Source: Dugong dugon (taxonomy: Eukaryota > Chordata > Mammalia > Sirenia > Dugongidae). Taken from it: a stretch of DNA of 64,000 nucleotides. The stretch spans positions 129,936,714 to 130,000,713 of the forward strand of contig CM057460.1 in the NCBI GenBank assembly GCA_030035585.1, written 5' to 3'. Under the pieces are notes generated by a model. The model was given only the letters and a program-made list of their open reading frames with translations, was not told the origin of the DNA and did not search any database. The position numbers and the translations under genes were made by a program. Each line of letters opens with the position of its first letter. Within the stretch, counting starts at the first letter, position 1. Shown in pieces: positions 23,337 to 34,654 of the stretch.

Positions 23337-24119
23337 CTGGTAACGAAAAAAAAAAGATACTAAGAAAGTATCCGTGACAAGCAGTCGTGATATTCTACCC
23401 AGATTTTTGTTTTTCAGAAGCAGGGATTACTATGTTTCTTTTTCACTATTATTTGCATTTAACTGTGAAAATCAATAGACATTCTGATAAATATATAATT
23501 ATTTCTAAATAAATATTACTTTTAAATTCATACTTTGCACACCACTAAGGAATTATAGTAAAAAGACACAAATACTCTTTTTCCAAGTCTACACTTAGTT
23601 TTATACATTAATTTATTCAAAGCACCATGAAAAAACGGTTGCCACTTACAATAATTTAATCTCTGTTACAAACAGGCTAAAAGAAACTTTCAGGTACAAA
23701 GACAAGCACATCAAATTAATTCAGCTTTAATCACAGATTGATGCAAGCTTACTGACGCCTAATAACAGATAACAGCAGCAGTGGATAAGCGGTTTACTAA
23801 TTCTCCCAACACTAGTCCATGGACCACATATAGGTTAGATATTCAGATTTTCATGCATTTGAAATAATTTAGATGGTATATGTATCTGTCTAAAATCAAA
23901 TACCTATAGATCCAGGCATGTAACATAAACATGTGAATTCGGTGGGCCTATAAGACAACAGGGAATGGTAGAGGTTGTAAAAGAACTAGAGTATATGTCC
24001 TACCTAAAGTTACTCAAATTCAAAAATTAAGAAAAAAAAAAACAAAACACTATCCTAGTGTTTTAACCACATTTTGGGTTAAATTCTGTCTTTGGCCTGA
24101 GACTCCTGATAAACCATTT
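23337..24119. other. DTWD2 intron 5, distal part, no recognised repeat
   Basis: This stretch contains the polypyrimidine tract and acceptor of the last exon at 23337-23360 (minus strand). The rest is AT-rich with no recognisable element. Confidence 0.6.
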
Positions 24120-24130
24120 AAAAAATAATG

Positions 24131-26800
24131 CCCCCCTTAATTCATTACATAGAGCAAACATAACCCTGATACCCAAATCAGACAGACACAACAAGAAAAG
24201 AAAACTACAGGACAATATCTCTTATGAATACAGATGCAAAAATTCTCACAAAAAAAACAAAAACTAGTGAACACAATCCAACAGCATATTAAAAGAATCA
24301 TACACCATGACCAAGTGGGATATATTCCAGGAATGCAGGATGTTTCAAAATTTGAAAATCAATTAATGTAATACACCATAACAATAGAACAAAGGAAAAG
24401 AACCACATGATCATCTCTGTGGATGCAGAAAAAGCACCAACACCCTTTCTTGATGAAAAACCTAAAGAAGATTGGAACAGAAGGGAAACTCCTCAATACG
24501 CTTCAGGGTATATATGAAATGTCAACTGCGAACATTATACTTAATGAAACAAAATAGGAGAACTCACACTTCCTGATTTTAAAAAATACTACACAGCAAC
24601 ACTAATCAAAACAGCCTGGTACTGGTATAACAATAGACACACAGACCAATGGAATAGAATTGAGAGTCCAGAAATAAACCCATACATCTACGGTCAACTG
24701 ATTTTTGACAAAGGTGCTAAGTCCATTTGATGGGGAAAGAAGAGTCTCTTCAACAAATGGAGACGGGAAAATTAGATTTCCACATGCAGAAAAATGAAAC
24801 AGGATCATGCCTCACACCATGCACAAAAACAAGTTCAAAATGGATTAAGGACCTAAAACTAAAACCATAAAATTCTTTGAAGAACAAGCAGGGGCAACGA
24901 TGTTAGGCCTAGCTTTCAACAATGGATTATCTAATATAATAACAAAAGAACAAACAGGAAAAGACAAAATAAATAAACGGGATCTAATAAAAACCAAAAA
25001 CTTTTGTTCATTGAAGGATTTTACCAAAAAAGTGAAGAAAAAGCTACCGACTAGGATAATATCTTCAGAAACCATCTATTGGACAAGAATCTAATAACCA
25101 GAATACATATAAAACTTCAACAACTTAACAAAAACACAAATAACCCAATCATAAAATGGGCAAAGGACCTGAATAGACATTTCACCAAACAGGACATTCA
25201 AACAGACACCAAACACATGAAAAGATGCTCAGAGTCATTCGCCATCAGAGAGATTCAAATCAGAACCACAATGAGATACCATTTTACTCCCACTAGAATG
25301 GCTAAGATAAAAAATAAATAAATAAAATAACAAATGTTGGTGAGGATGTGGGGAAATCGTAACACTTACCCATTGCTGGTAGGAACGTAAAATGTTATAG
25401 CCATTGTGGAAAACAGTGTGGTGGTTCCTCAAAAACTAAAACTAGAACTCCCATATGACCTAGCAATTTCACTACTAGATATATACCCAAAAGACTTGAA
25501 AGCAGAGACTCAAAAGAGACTTACACACCAATGTTCACTGCAGCACTATTCATAATAGCCAAAAGGTAGAAACAACCTAAATACCCATCAACAGATGAAG
25601 GAATTAACAAAATGTGGTATATACATACAATGGAATACTATTCAATCAGTAGGCAAAACAAAGTCTTGATACATGGCTACAATATGGATGGAGCTTGAAG
25701 ACATTATGCTGAGTGAAATAAGCCAATCACAAAAGGACAAACATTGTATGACTTCACTTACACAAAAAGACAAGAAAAGGCAAATGTATAGAAACCAAAG
25801 TTTATTAGTGGTTACTGGGGTGGAGGGTGGGAGGAAAGGGGGATTAACAGTGGCCAAAAAATGGCATTGATTAAGGGTAGAGTTGCATAGCTGATTATTG
25901 TAATCGGTTAATAAGTTGCACACCTGTAAAAAGTTAAATTGGTAAAAGTTATGTATTTACAATGACCAAAAAGAGTAGCTGCTGAGGCTGCTTACGTACA
26001 ACCAAACGCCTCATGGGATTTGGTTTCTTGGTTCGGAGGTTTAGGGTCATTGTTTCATGGGACATCTCAGTTAATTGGCCTAATAATGTGTTTAGTGCTT
26101 CTGTTCTACCTCATAGTTTGTTGCCCACTTTCTGGGGTCTTAAAAGGTTGCAAGTGGCCATCCAAGGCACAACAATTGGTCTCTGTCTACCTGGAGCAAT
26201 AGATGAAGAAGGAGAGTCAGGAATAGGAGGAGGATATGGAACGTATGGCTAATTGCCTCCATGAACAACTGCCTCCTTTACTATGAGACCAGAAGAACTG
26301 GAAAGTGCCCGGCTAGGATTACTGAACATTTTGATCAAAGATTCTACAGAAGAATTCTGATCAGAAGGGAGAAAATGCAGAATAGAATTTCAAATTCTTA
26401 TGCACTTTAGACTTTCTGAAATCATAGAAGGTGGATGAAACCCTGAAACTATTGCCCTGAGATAATCTTTAAACCTTAAACCAAAAATATCCACTTAAGT
26501 CATCTTAAGACCAAATGACAGTTTAGCTTAACTACTTAAAAAGGCCTGTCTTGAGACTTATGCTCTTTTAAGAACTACCTATATGGGATCAAACTGACAA
26601 CAGCAGCTCAAAAGATTAGATAGGAATTTTATGGGGCAGTGAGTTTATCTTAATGAGGGAGAGACAACTCAGGAAAACGAGGGTGAGAATGGTTGCACAA
26701 CTCGAAGAATGTAATCAATGTCACTAAACTGTACCTGTACAAACTTGAATTCATGTATGTTTTTGCTGTGTATATTCTCAACAACAACAAATAAATTTAG
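24131..26800 (+). mobile_element. Old L1 with internal deletion, third 3' UTR class
   Basis: It starts within the reverse-transcriptase region of ORF2 (cagacagacacaacaagaaa at 24179). At about 24556 it jumps from the middle of RT straight to the 'LPDF' region, so roughly the second half of the RT coding sequence is missing. ORF2 remnants continue to about 25720. A 3' UTR follows, with gagataatctttaaacctta near 26459 and a terminal atattctcaacaacaacaaa. Flanks aaaaaataatg at 24120-24130 and near 26803-26813 are a candidate TSD. Stops break all frames. Confidence 0.82.
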
Positions 26801-26813
26801 AAAAAAAATAATG

Positions 26814-27689
26814 GCAAAAACTTGATTGAGCAGACATCAAACCTTAAAGGAACACACAAGGAACAAAGAAAAAAAATTTAACTAAAAATGTTTCACAGTA
26901 TCTATATGAAAAACTTATTCCTCCACATATACAAGTGGTATAAAAAAATTTAATAACATTAATTTACAATGAACTCTTATAAACTATGGCAGTAACTGGT
27001 AGTTGCTTCTCCATATCCATTCTTTTCTTCCTTATTAAAGGAACCCAAACTTTTTCAAGGTAGCAATGTGTCCAGATAATACTGCTACACTGGGTATATG
27101 ACATAGTTCTCTATCCAAAAAGATATTAGGAGAAGTCCTTGGGTGGGACTCCCAGAGATACTATTTCTGGCAGGAACATGATGTTAAATCTGTGGCAACT
27201 ATCATGTGACTACTAGGCCATTAGAATGGGGATTAAAGCCAAATACATAAAATGACTGAGAGAAACACAAAAGTCTGGGTCTCAGATGTTCATGGCGAGC
27301 TGCCTTATCGGCCCCAGACTGCCCACCTCAGCATTTCTTATTTATAGGAGAAAAACAAACAAACAAAACACATTTGGATTAGCCACTTAGTAAGAGTTCT
27401 ATTACATGCAGCCAAACATAATTACTAACTGATAAACACTAACAAAAAAAAAGACAAACATACTGGAAAAGATCTGCACCACATCATTATAGAAAATCAC
27501 TAGGTATGTTCTCATATTTTTTTAATGCATTAAAACAGGAGAGGGAATGAGGAAATAACTATATACTATTTGGGAGACTCAACACAGTGGTTCTAGAATG
27601 GATCTGAAACATCATTCCTGGGAACATTCTGGCCTGTATATAGACTGAGACAGTTGAAATTTTCATTAATATTTCAATCTATAGGCAAA
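26814..27689. other. Intron 5 sequence without recognised feature
   Basis: AT-rich with several A-runs. I see no coding exon or confident repeat. Confidence 0.55.
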
Positions 27690-27770
27690 GAGCAAAGGGA
27701 CAAGAAAGGGCCAAAGGATAAACTCTTGAGTGCCTATGTTCCAGGCAATTAACAAAAATTATCTCATCAA
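27690..27770 (-). mobile_element. MIR, antisense, left half
   Basis: The run gagtgcctatgttccaggca at 27729 followed by attatctcatcaa matches the reverse complement of the ancient MIR SINE. The element resumes at 29531, after a 1.76 kb insertion. Confidence 0.7.
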
Positions 27771-29526
27771 GATTTTTAGGAGTTTTAATGTTAAGTAGCA
27801 TATAAAACAAAGAATTGGGTTTCTCACAGTTAAAATAACAAAATTTTCTTCGATTTCTGAGTTAAAGGGTTAATTTATTCTTTGTGTCCATTTCTGCTTC
27901 TGAGAAAGTGACTCATGACTGTTAATAGGTAAACCAAGGAGGGGGCAGCTTGCCCTTGGGAAGAACACTCTGTATGTTTTAAACAGACTAACTGAAGACC
28001 TCCTACAGGAAAGATCCATCCTGTATTATCTTGCTAATCATTCATTCTCTAATGAAAACTAGTCACATGTAAATTTTTCTATATTTTCTGTTTCTTCAAG
28101 ACAAACTTTGTGTGCTTCTTATGGATATATGTTTCTGTGTAGATATGTTTCTAATTTAGATGATTCCTTTCCCTTTCCAACTGATAGTGAATTTGTGTGG
28201 GCAATCTCTTGTTTAGATTCCTGAGGAATGTACAGACAATACACTTCGGAAACTTTAGGATTACTTTTAAGTATTCATAGTAACAATGCTAGTAAATATT
28301 GAAAAGGTAATGTTAAAATTGTAAAATGAAAGTCAGAAGAAAACTCACTGGTCCAACACGCAGGGTAAGGTTGGTAGCTTTAATTCCTACATATGGTATA
28401 TCTGAGTTGGAGAAATCTTTAAGAAAATTTGTCAGTCACTATGGGACAAATAACAGATGAGACAGACGCACAACAGTGATCTCTGATCTCATAAGGCAAG
28501 GTGACATGAGATAACAAAATAACCTTAGATCTTTTTTATTAGTCCAAGAAAGTGTAGTCTGTGCTGTAGACAAGATATACATAGAATTAGACAGCAAGGT
28601 ACTTGATTACACATTGTCATACCCTTACAAACACCAGATCTATTTGGTTAGTTACCATCAGGAATAAGTACATGAGCTAGATCACTACTGGAAGGGATAG
28701 TAATATTCTTAATCTACATCCTGATAGTATTAGGCATAATAAAATTTATCCTCTATTGTCTTACACACCTAAAAGGCAAAAGAAGGCCTCAGGCTAAAAT
28801 GTTGATGTACATTGAGTCTGCCCATTCCGACAATGCCATTGATGAGAACATTGCTCTTACTTAATAACCTGGTGAAGAATCAGATGGTACCCAGTGGAAA
28901 ATCAGCACTGTGAGTTTAAAGAGCCTGCAATGGCCACCATCTAGGAGCTCAACTAAGTCCAGGTATTGATCATCAATGTGTTATCTCCAATCTCCAATCA
29001 AAAGGAGGGACTGATTTAGGAAATAATACTGGAGTTATTATTCCCTCTCCTTAAGCATACAGGATGTGACCCAGCAGAAGCTGAGCCCTCAGAGGCTCAC
29101 AAAGACACATGATCTGGGCCCTGAGATAAGACAACAGATGGGACAATCTCAGAAATTATCTTAAGGAAGTTTTCACAAAAGGGCAATAAAACCTAACCCA
29201 AAGGATTTCTCATCTTTTGTCTTCTTCTATTAACATATAGTGAACAGGAATTTGTTGGACCAATGAAGACCCTCCTGACTTTTGTAACTGAAACCCGTAC
29301 CAATGATGGTTAAGAAAGATGATTCAAAATGTAAGATTACAATTTCTAGCCAATCAGTGAAAAAGTGGCGTGATTCTAACCATTTTGTGATGTTGATATA
29401 TACTGATGATTCTGTAACCTTCCTTGGACTCAGGCAGACATGGCTCTGGCAGCATGTTTGTTCACTTCCCACTTTTGTCCTTTTGAATATATGCCAAATA
29501 AAACTTTCTTTTTACTTTAAAAAAAA
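27771..29526 (+). mobile_element. Polyadenylated retrocopy with TSD, retrovirus-like content
   Basis: The segment ends in AATAAA (29497-29502) followed 16 nt later by an A-tail (29519-29530). It is flanked by the 17-bp TSD aaaaattatctcatcaa (27754-27770) and aaaaatcatctcatcaa (29527-29543), one mismatch. These are marks of L1-driven retrotransposition of an RNA. Inside, an open stretch of 54 codons plus stop at 28700-28864 encodes a hydrophobic segment, then a basic turn and an acidic tail, as in a retroviral envelope C-terminus. A polypurine-tract-like aaaaggaggga at 29000-29010 precedes LTR-like sequence. No intact gene is present. It could instead be a processed copy of an unrecognised cellular RNA. 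Confidence 0.6.
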
Positions 29527-29530
29527 AAAA

Positions 29531-29690
29531 ATCATCTCATCAATTCTCATAACAATCCTATGAGACAGGTATTTTTTTGTATATTACAGATAAGAAAATA
29601 AGCACAAAGAGATTATGTAAATTGCTCGCTTGGAAAAAGTGATGATAGTATATAATGAAGCTATAATTCAAACTTACTTCAAAGCCTCTA
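29531..29690 (-). mobile_element. MIR, antisense, right half
   Basis: The stretch caattctcataacaatccta and the following attacagataagaaaataagc continue the MIR begun at 27690. The two halves were separated by the retrocopy. Confidence 0.75.
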
Positions 29691-31068
29691 TCATTCTACT
29701 TCCAGATAGCTATGGCTTCATATTATGCCACTTCCGGGTTGGCACAACTTCAGCTCTAGAACACAGGATGAGGATGAATTCACAAACTAATAAGGTCAAG
29801 CTTTTTATTTTGAGGAACCTGAACTCTGAAGAACGAAGCCAGCTGGAAAACTACCTACTCTCCTCCATCATCTTCAGGTTTTATTAGAATGCCCCTAACA
29901 AGAGGTTATTGGGGAAAAACATACATCATAGTGTTCCTTCCCTGGAAGGGGAGAAAACACCTATATTCACAACAGACAGAAATTGTGCTTCACAGAGAAA
30001 TGTGCTAATATTTAATTTTAACTAGACTGTAACAGGCTGGAATTAGGGTTCCCACACTGAGAAGGCAACCTTTAGTATAAATTGGCTGAGGGCCAGTTTT
30101 TGCCATCTGTAATAATAAGCACTTGGGATGTTTCATTATGCATTTTTACTGTTCATGTTCCCACCCACAATCTTATTAGCACCTCCCAAATCACATCCTT
30201 TTTATACTCCTGGCCACTGTAGAACAACTACTCCTGGCAACCAAAGCAAAAGCAATAAGAGCACTGGGATCTAGTTATTATTTGGTGATTGTATGTTCAA
30301 TGTGATCCACAAACAACAGTGATAAAAGCTGAATAGATAATAGATCCCGGGACCATTCTATATTTTAAATTTTGCCTGTTGTTAGATGTTTTATACTCAG
30401 AATATAAGACTTTTTGCTAGTCTCACAGAAATCACAAAAAAGATGTCTTTTTTGGGTTCATTTTTTTAAAGATATCATATCATACAACACATCCAATCTA
30501 GAAAGAAGCAATGTCAGTTTTTAGTTTATGTAACCAATGAACATTTTAGCTGTATCAAATACTGAAAAATCAGATAAAAAATGAAATAAAAACATGTTGA
30601 TGGAGATGAAACCCAAAAACAATATTAAGAGAGCTGTTCTAAATTTATAATGTTAGAGTATGTTTTCTGAAAAACTTTCTTCTCAGTCGACTTTGAAAGA
30701 AGTCATCCTAGATACTTATAATATCTACAATATTTGTAAAATAGAACCGTAGCTAATACGTTTTGTCAAATAAAAACAGAGCTGGACTTAGATGAGGAGA
30801 AACTTTATTCAAAAAGACTATTGCAACTGGGCGAACACTCTAATCTTAGAAAGTCACAAGCATCTCAAAGTCAAACAGAAAAAAGCTTTCTTTTGTAGAG
30901 AGAGATAAAGCTTGGCAGAAACTTTTAAGGGGAAGTTGGACAAGCAAGAGGGATCATGACAATGATTTGACAGGAAATATGTCTCACTGTGGTCTGCCTA
31001 TTCTAGGGACAAGCTGACACAGGGGCATGTTGAGGTGGAGAGGAGGGAAGCCTGACTAAAGTTTTATC
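29691..31068. other. Intron 5 sequence, mostly unassigned
   Basis: No exon is visible. The piece at 30795-31060 (starting gaggagaaactttattcaaa) looks like an old interspersed repeat, possibly an antisense LTR, but I cannot name it. Confidence 0.45.
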
Positions 31069-31078
31069 AAGACAAAGC

Positions 31079-31244
31079 CAAAACCAAAAAACCTGTTGCC
31101 GTCGAGTCAATTCCAACTCATAGCGACCATAGAGGACAGAGTAGAACTGGCCCGTAGGGTTTCCAAGGAGTGCCTGGTGGATTCAAACTGCTGACTTTTT
31201 TGGTTAGCAGCCAAACTCATAACTACTGCACCACCAGGGTTTCC
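31079..31244 (-). mobile_element. AfroSINE, antisense, with perfect TSD
   Basis: The reverse-complement body is complete from its A/C-rich tail to ccaccagggtttcc. The 10-bp TSD aagacaaagc is at 31069-31078 and 31245-31254. Confidence 0.94.
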
Positions 31245-31335
31245 AAGACAAAGCAGAGGGTAAGAAATGGGCAATTGTGAACACGTGGTCAGTTCCCTGC
31301 CATGATAGTACATTAATTAGTACCAGAAAAACATA

Positions 31336-31482
31336 CCTGGTTAAGAGCTACGACTGCTAACCAAAAGGTCAGCAGTTTGAATCCACCAGGCACTCCTTAG
31401 AAACCCTATGGGGCAGTTCTTCTCTGTCCTATAGGGTCGCTATGAGTCGGAATCGACTCGACAGCAACGAGTTTCTTTTTTG
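31336..31482 (+). mobile_element. AfroSINE, sense, lacking the first bases
   Basis: The body starts at cctggttaagagctacgact and runs to the conserved tatgagtcggaatcgactcg, then a T/G-rich tail. Confidence 0.92.
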
Positions 31483-31827
31483 TGGGGGGTGGGGGTCAGT
31501 TTATAGCAAAAAGGTGGAAATAACCCAAGTGCCTATCAAGAGATGAATGGATAAACAAAATGGGGAATATATATACAATGGAATACTACTCGGCCTTAAA
31601 GAAAAATGAAGTCCCGATACATGCCACAACATGGATGAGCCTTGTAGAAATTATGTTGAGCGAAATACGTCAATCACAAAAGGACAAATATTGTATGGTC
31701 TCATGTATATGAAATGATAAGATAGGTAATTATATATAGACCAGTCGGGGGGCAGGAAATCACTCACTGGGAATTGTGAATTTCTGTCTATAGGGATGGG
31801 AAAATTGGCATCAACTAAGGATAATGG

Positions 31828-32011
31828 GGAGCCCTGGTGATGCAGTGATTAAGTGTTCAGCTGCTAAGGAAAAGGTTGGTGGTTCAAATCCACAGGAGAA
31901 AGATCTGGCAGTCTGCTTCCATAAAGATTACAGCCTTGGAAACCCTATGGGGCAACTCTACTCTGTCTTGTGGGGTTGCTATAAGTTAGAATCAACTCGA
32001 CAGCAATGGGA
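31828..32011 (+). mobile_element. AfroSINE with 'agtctgcttcc' internal block, sense
   Basis: It begins ggagccctggtgatgcagtg and contains gcagtctgcttccataaaga, absent from the short form. It ends at aatcaactcgacagcaatgg. Confidence 0.92.
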
Positions 32012-32782
32012 ATGGGAAGAGTAATGGTTACACAACCGGACTAATTACCATTAAGCTGTATTGTATACTAGGGAGAAAAAAAGGTTGAAATGGTAAATAA
32101 GTTCTTTTATACAATTTTACAACTACAACAGTGGTCCCAAAAAAAGCTGTACCTCTTGATACTACTTAGGTACAACTAATAGTTCACTGATTAGTTTTCT
32201 TAGTTCGAAGGTTTAGGGTTGTGGTTTCACGGGTCTATCCAGTCAATTGGCCTAAGGTTGTTTTTAGAGTTTCTGTTCTATCTCCTAGTTTGATGAGTAG
32301 TGCTTGGGGTCTTAAAACCTTGTGAGAGGCCACCCAAGATACAACAATTGTATCTCTCTATTCATCTGGAACAGCAATGGAAGAAGGAGACCCAGGAATC
32401 AGAGAAGGAAATGGACTGCAGGTTTAATTGCCTCCATAAACTACTACCTCCATTACCATGAGATCAGAAGAAATGGATGGTGTCCAGCCACCAATACTAA
32501 ACATTTTGATCAAGGACACAACAGATGAATCCTGATCAAAGGGAGATAAAGCATGGAACAGAACTTCAAACTCATATGGAAATCAGACTTACTGGATACA
32601 TTGAGAGTGGGGGAACCCCCAAATCTAATGCCCAGAAATAATCTTTAAACTTTAAACCAAAACTATCCCATGAAGTCACTGTTAAACTAACTAAACAAAG
32701 TTTAGCCCAATTAATGAGAAATGTTTGCCTTGAACATAGTGCTCTTATGAAGAATTATCTATATGAGCTTAATCTGACAACA

Positions 32783-32990
32783 ACCCAAGCCCAAACCCAC
32801 TGCCGTCAAGTCGATTTCAACTCACAGTGACCCTACAGGGCAGAGTAGAACTGCCTGATAGGGTTTCCAAAGGTATAATCTTTACGAAAGCAGGCTCCCA
32901 CATTTTTCTCCTGTGTAGGAGCTGGGTGGTTTGAAGCACTGACCCTTTGGTTACCAGCCAAGCACTTAAACACTGCACCTCCAGGGCTCC
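32783..32990 (-). mobile_element. AfroSINE with long internal block, antisense, perfect TSD
   Basis: The reverse complement carries the extra block (aaagcaggctcccacatttt near 32887). The TSD cttaatctgacaaca is perfect over 15 bp, at 32768-32782 and 32990-33004, with one shared base at the element edge. It lies inside the L1 3' UTR. Confidence 0.93.
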
Positions 32991-33006
32991 TTAATCTGAC
33001 AACAGT

Positions 33007-33192
33007 TACTTTATCTTTACGTAAATAATGCATGTGTTATGTTTCTTTGCCAATCTTGCTGCTCTCCCTCTGTAAGAGATTTTCTTAAGTACACTATGCT
33101 GATTTTTTAATATATGTAAATGAAATATCTCATGCGGGGGCACGGTTGGCAAAAAATGTATAACATGCGCATTATTTATGTAAAATACGGTA
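33007..33192. mobile_element. Short TA-flanked MITE with long terminal inverted repeats
   Basis: The left end (tactttatctttacgtaaat...) and the reverse complement of the right end (taccgtattttacataaata...) match over about 50 bp with several differences. TA dinucleotides at 33007-33008 and 33191-33192 would be the target duplication, as for Tc1/mariner elements. The right end also resembles the right end of the element at 38864-39477. It interrupts an L1 3' UTR. Confidence 0.65.
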
Positions 33193-33400
33193 ATCTAAAG
33201 CACAGATAAGAACTTTATGTGGCAGAGAACCTAAATTGATGATGATGAAATAATATGGGTAGAGACAGCAAGAATGGTGACACAACGTGATGTATGTAAC
33301 CAATTTTATTGAACTGTTCATGTAGAAATTGTGAATGGATGTATGTTTGGTTTTGCATATTGCCACCAAAAATAAATAAAATATTAAAATAAACAAACAA

Positions 33401-34610
33401 AAAGAATAATATACCTTATAAAACTGGGGATGGGGGAGCAGTGGCAGCATAAGTAGTACTAGTAGTACTAGTATAAGTAGTAGTAGCCATAGTAGTATAA
33501 ACCCTATCCCTGGCCCTAACCCTGTTATACAACAACTACTATTACTATTACCACCAGCACTATCAACATATTAAAGTCTACATTTAGGATTACAGTAACA
33601 ATTCTGGTCAAACTGTGGTGGGAATTGGAAATATACATCCGTAGAAGATTCTTTCCAGAATTCAAATGGAGGGAAAACCAAGTTTTAAATCTATAGCCAA
33701 AGTATATTGTATTTTTCCTTCCATATTTTAAACTTTCAGTGGGTCCTAGGTCTGCTGTTGGCTTTTGCTTTCTGACCCTAGAATTTTATATGAACGAAAG
33801 GAAGGTAGAGACTATATAGAAAGCCAGATTAAACAATGGCTCTGCGATTCATCTTTCCTTTAAGACATCTACTTAAAAAGTGTAGTTTTTTTTTGCTCAC
33901 GAATACACAGGGATGGTGGTAAAACAAATAAACAAACAAAAACCCATACAGACAAGTTGAAGGGTGTTAAGTGCTATGCTGACAGCCAGATACATGAGAG
34001 TAGCTAATTACAGGGGAGGGAGAAGAGTTTGAGAGCACTCTCTGGTAATTTGGGGTAAGGATCTTAGGGGTCCCTTGTGAATTTTTTTTCTCAAAGGAGG
34101 GAGAAAAGAGAAAGAGGATTGCCTAGACCTAAGATGAAGTCTACAAATACACACACACACACACACACAAAGACAAAGCCTACTGGTGAAAGCCTACTTC
34201 TTTCAAAAGGAGAGTCTCCAACTCTGAGGTTTTCTATAGCTGAGGGTAGGGAAGAGAATGGCAATTCAGTGCTTGCAATTCATTCTTTAACACTCCTTGA
34301 TCCTAAAGTTTTGTGCTCTGCTCTGTTTAGGATTAATGTCTTGATAACTAACCCCGTCACTTTGACGTGACCTGTTTATCCATTATTAAAATTCCCTTAA
34401 TGGCTGGAGAATATGCTTATGAAAACAACCAGAGTGTATAATAAGAGACAGAAAAAAGGCAGGAAAAGAGTCCTTCATGTGAGGGATGAAAATGGAGGAG
34501 AGTTATAAAACTCCATTTAGTTATGCTTATAATCTTGTGACTTTTCTTCAACAGCTATATTTATGAAAATTTTCAATGATTTAAATACCTTAACAATTTC
34601 TATTGTATTT
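33401..34610. other. Intron 5 sequence with simple repeats only
   Basis: An AGT/ACT-rich simple repeat lies at 33450-33500 and a (CA)n run at 34149-34168. No exon, RNA gene or confident interspersed repeat is apparent. Confidence 0.55.
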
Positions 34611-34654
34611 AGCTGGTGGGTTCGAACCACTGACCTTTCAGTTAGCAGCCAAGC
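34611..34654 (-). mobile_element. AfroSINE fragment, antisense, abutting an RTE
   Basis: Only agctggtgggttcgaaccac through cagttagcagccaagc remains: the region around the tRNA-like B box in reverse complement. It abuts the RTE at about 34655. Confidence 0.75.

Larger units (their letters stand above)
31490..33400 (+). mobile_element. L1 3' part (ORF2 tail and third-class 3' UTR) with nested insertions
   Basis: ORF2 C-terminal codons at 31500-31700 (caaaaaggtggaaataaccc near 31508) are followed by a 3' UTR ending in atattgccaccaaaaataaa near 33358. Three insertions lie within it: a sense AfroSINE (31828-32011), an antisense AfroSINE (32783-32990) and a TIR element (33007-33192). No functional frame remains. 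Confidence 0.8.
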
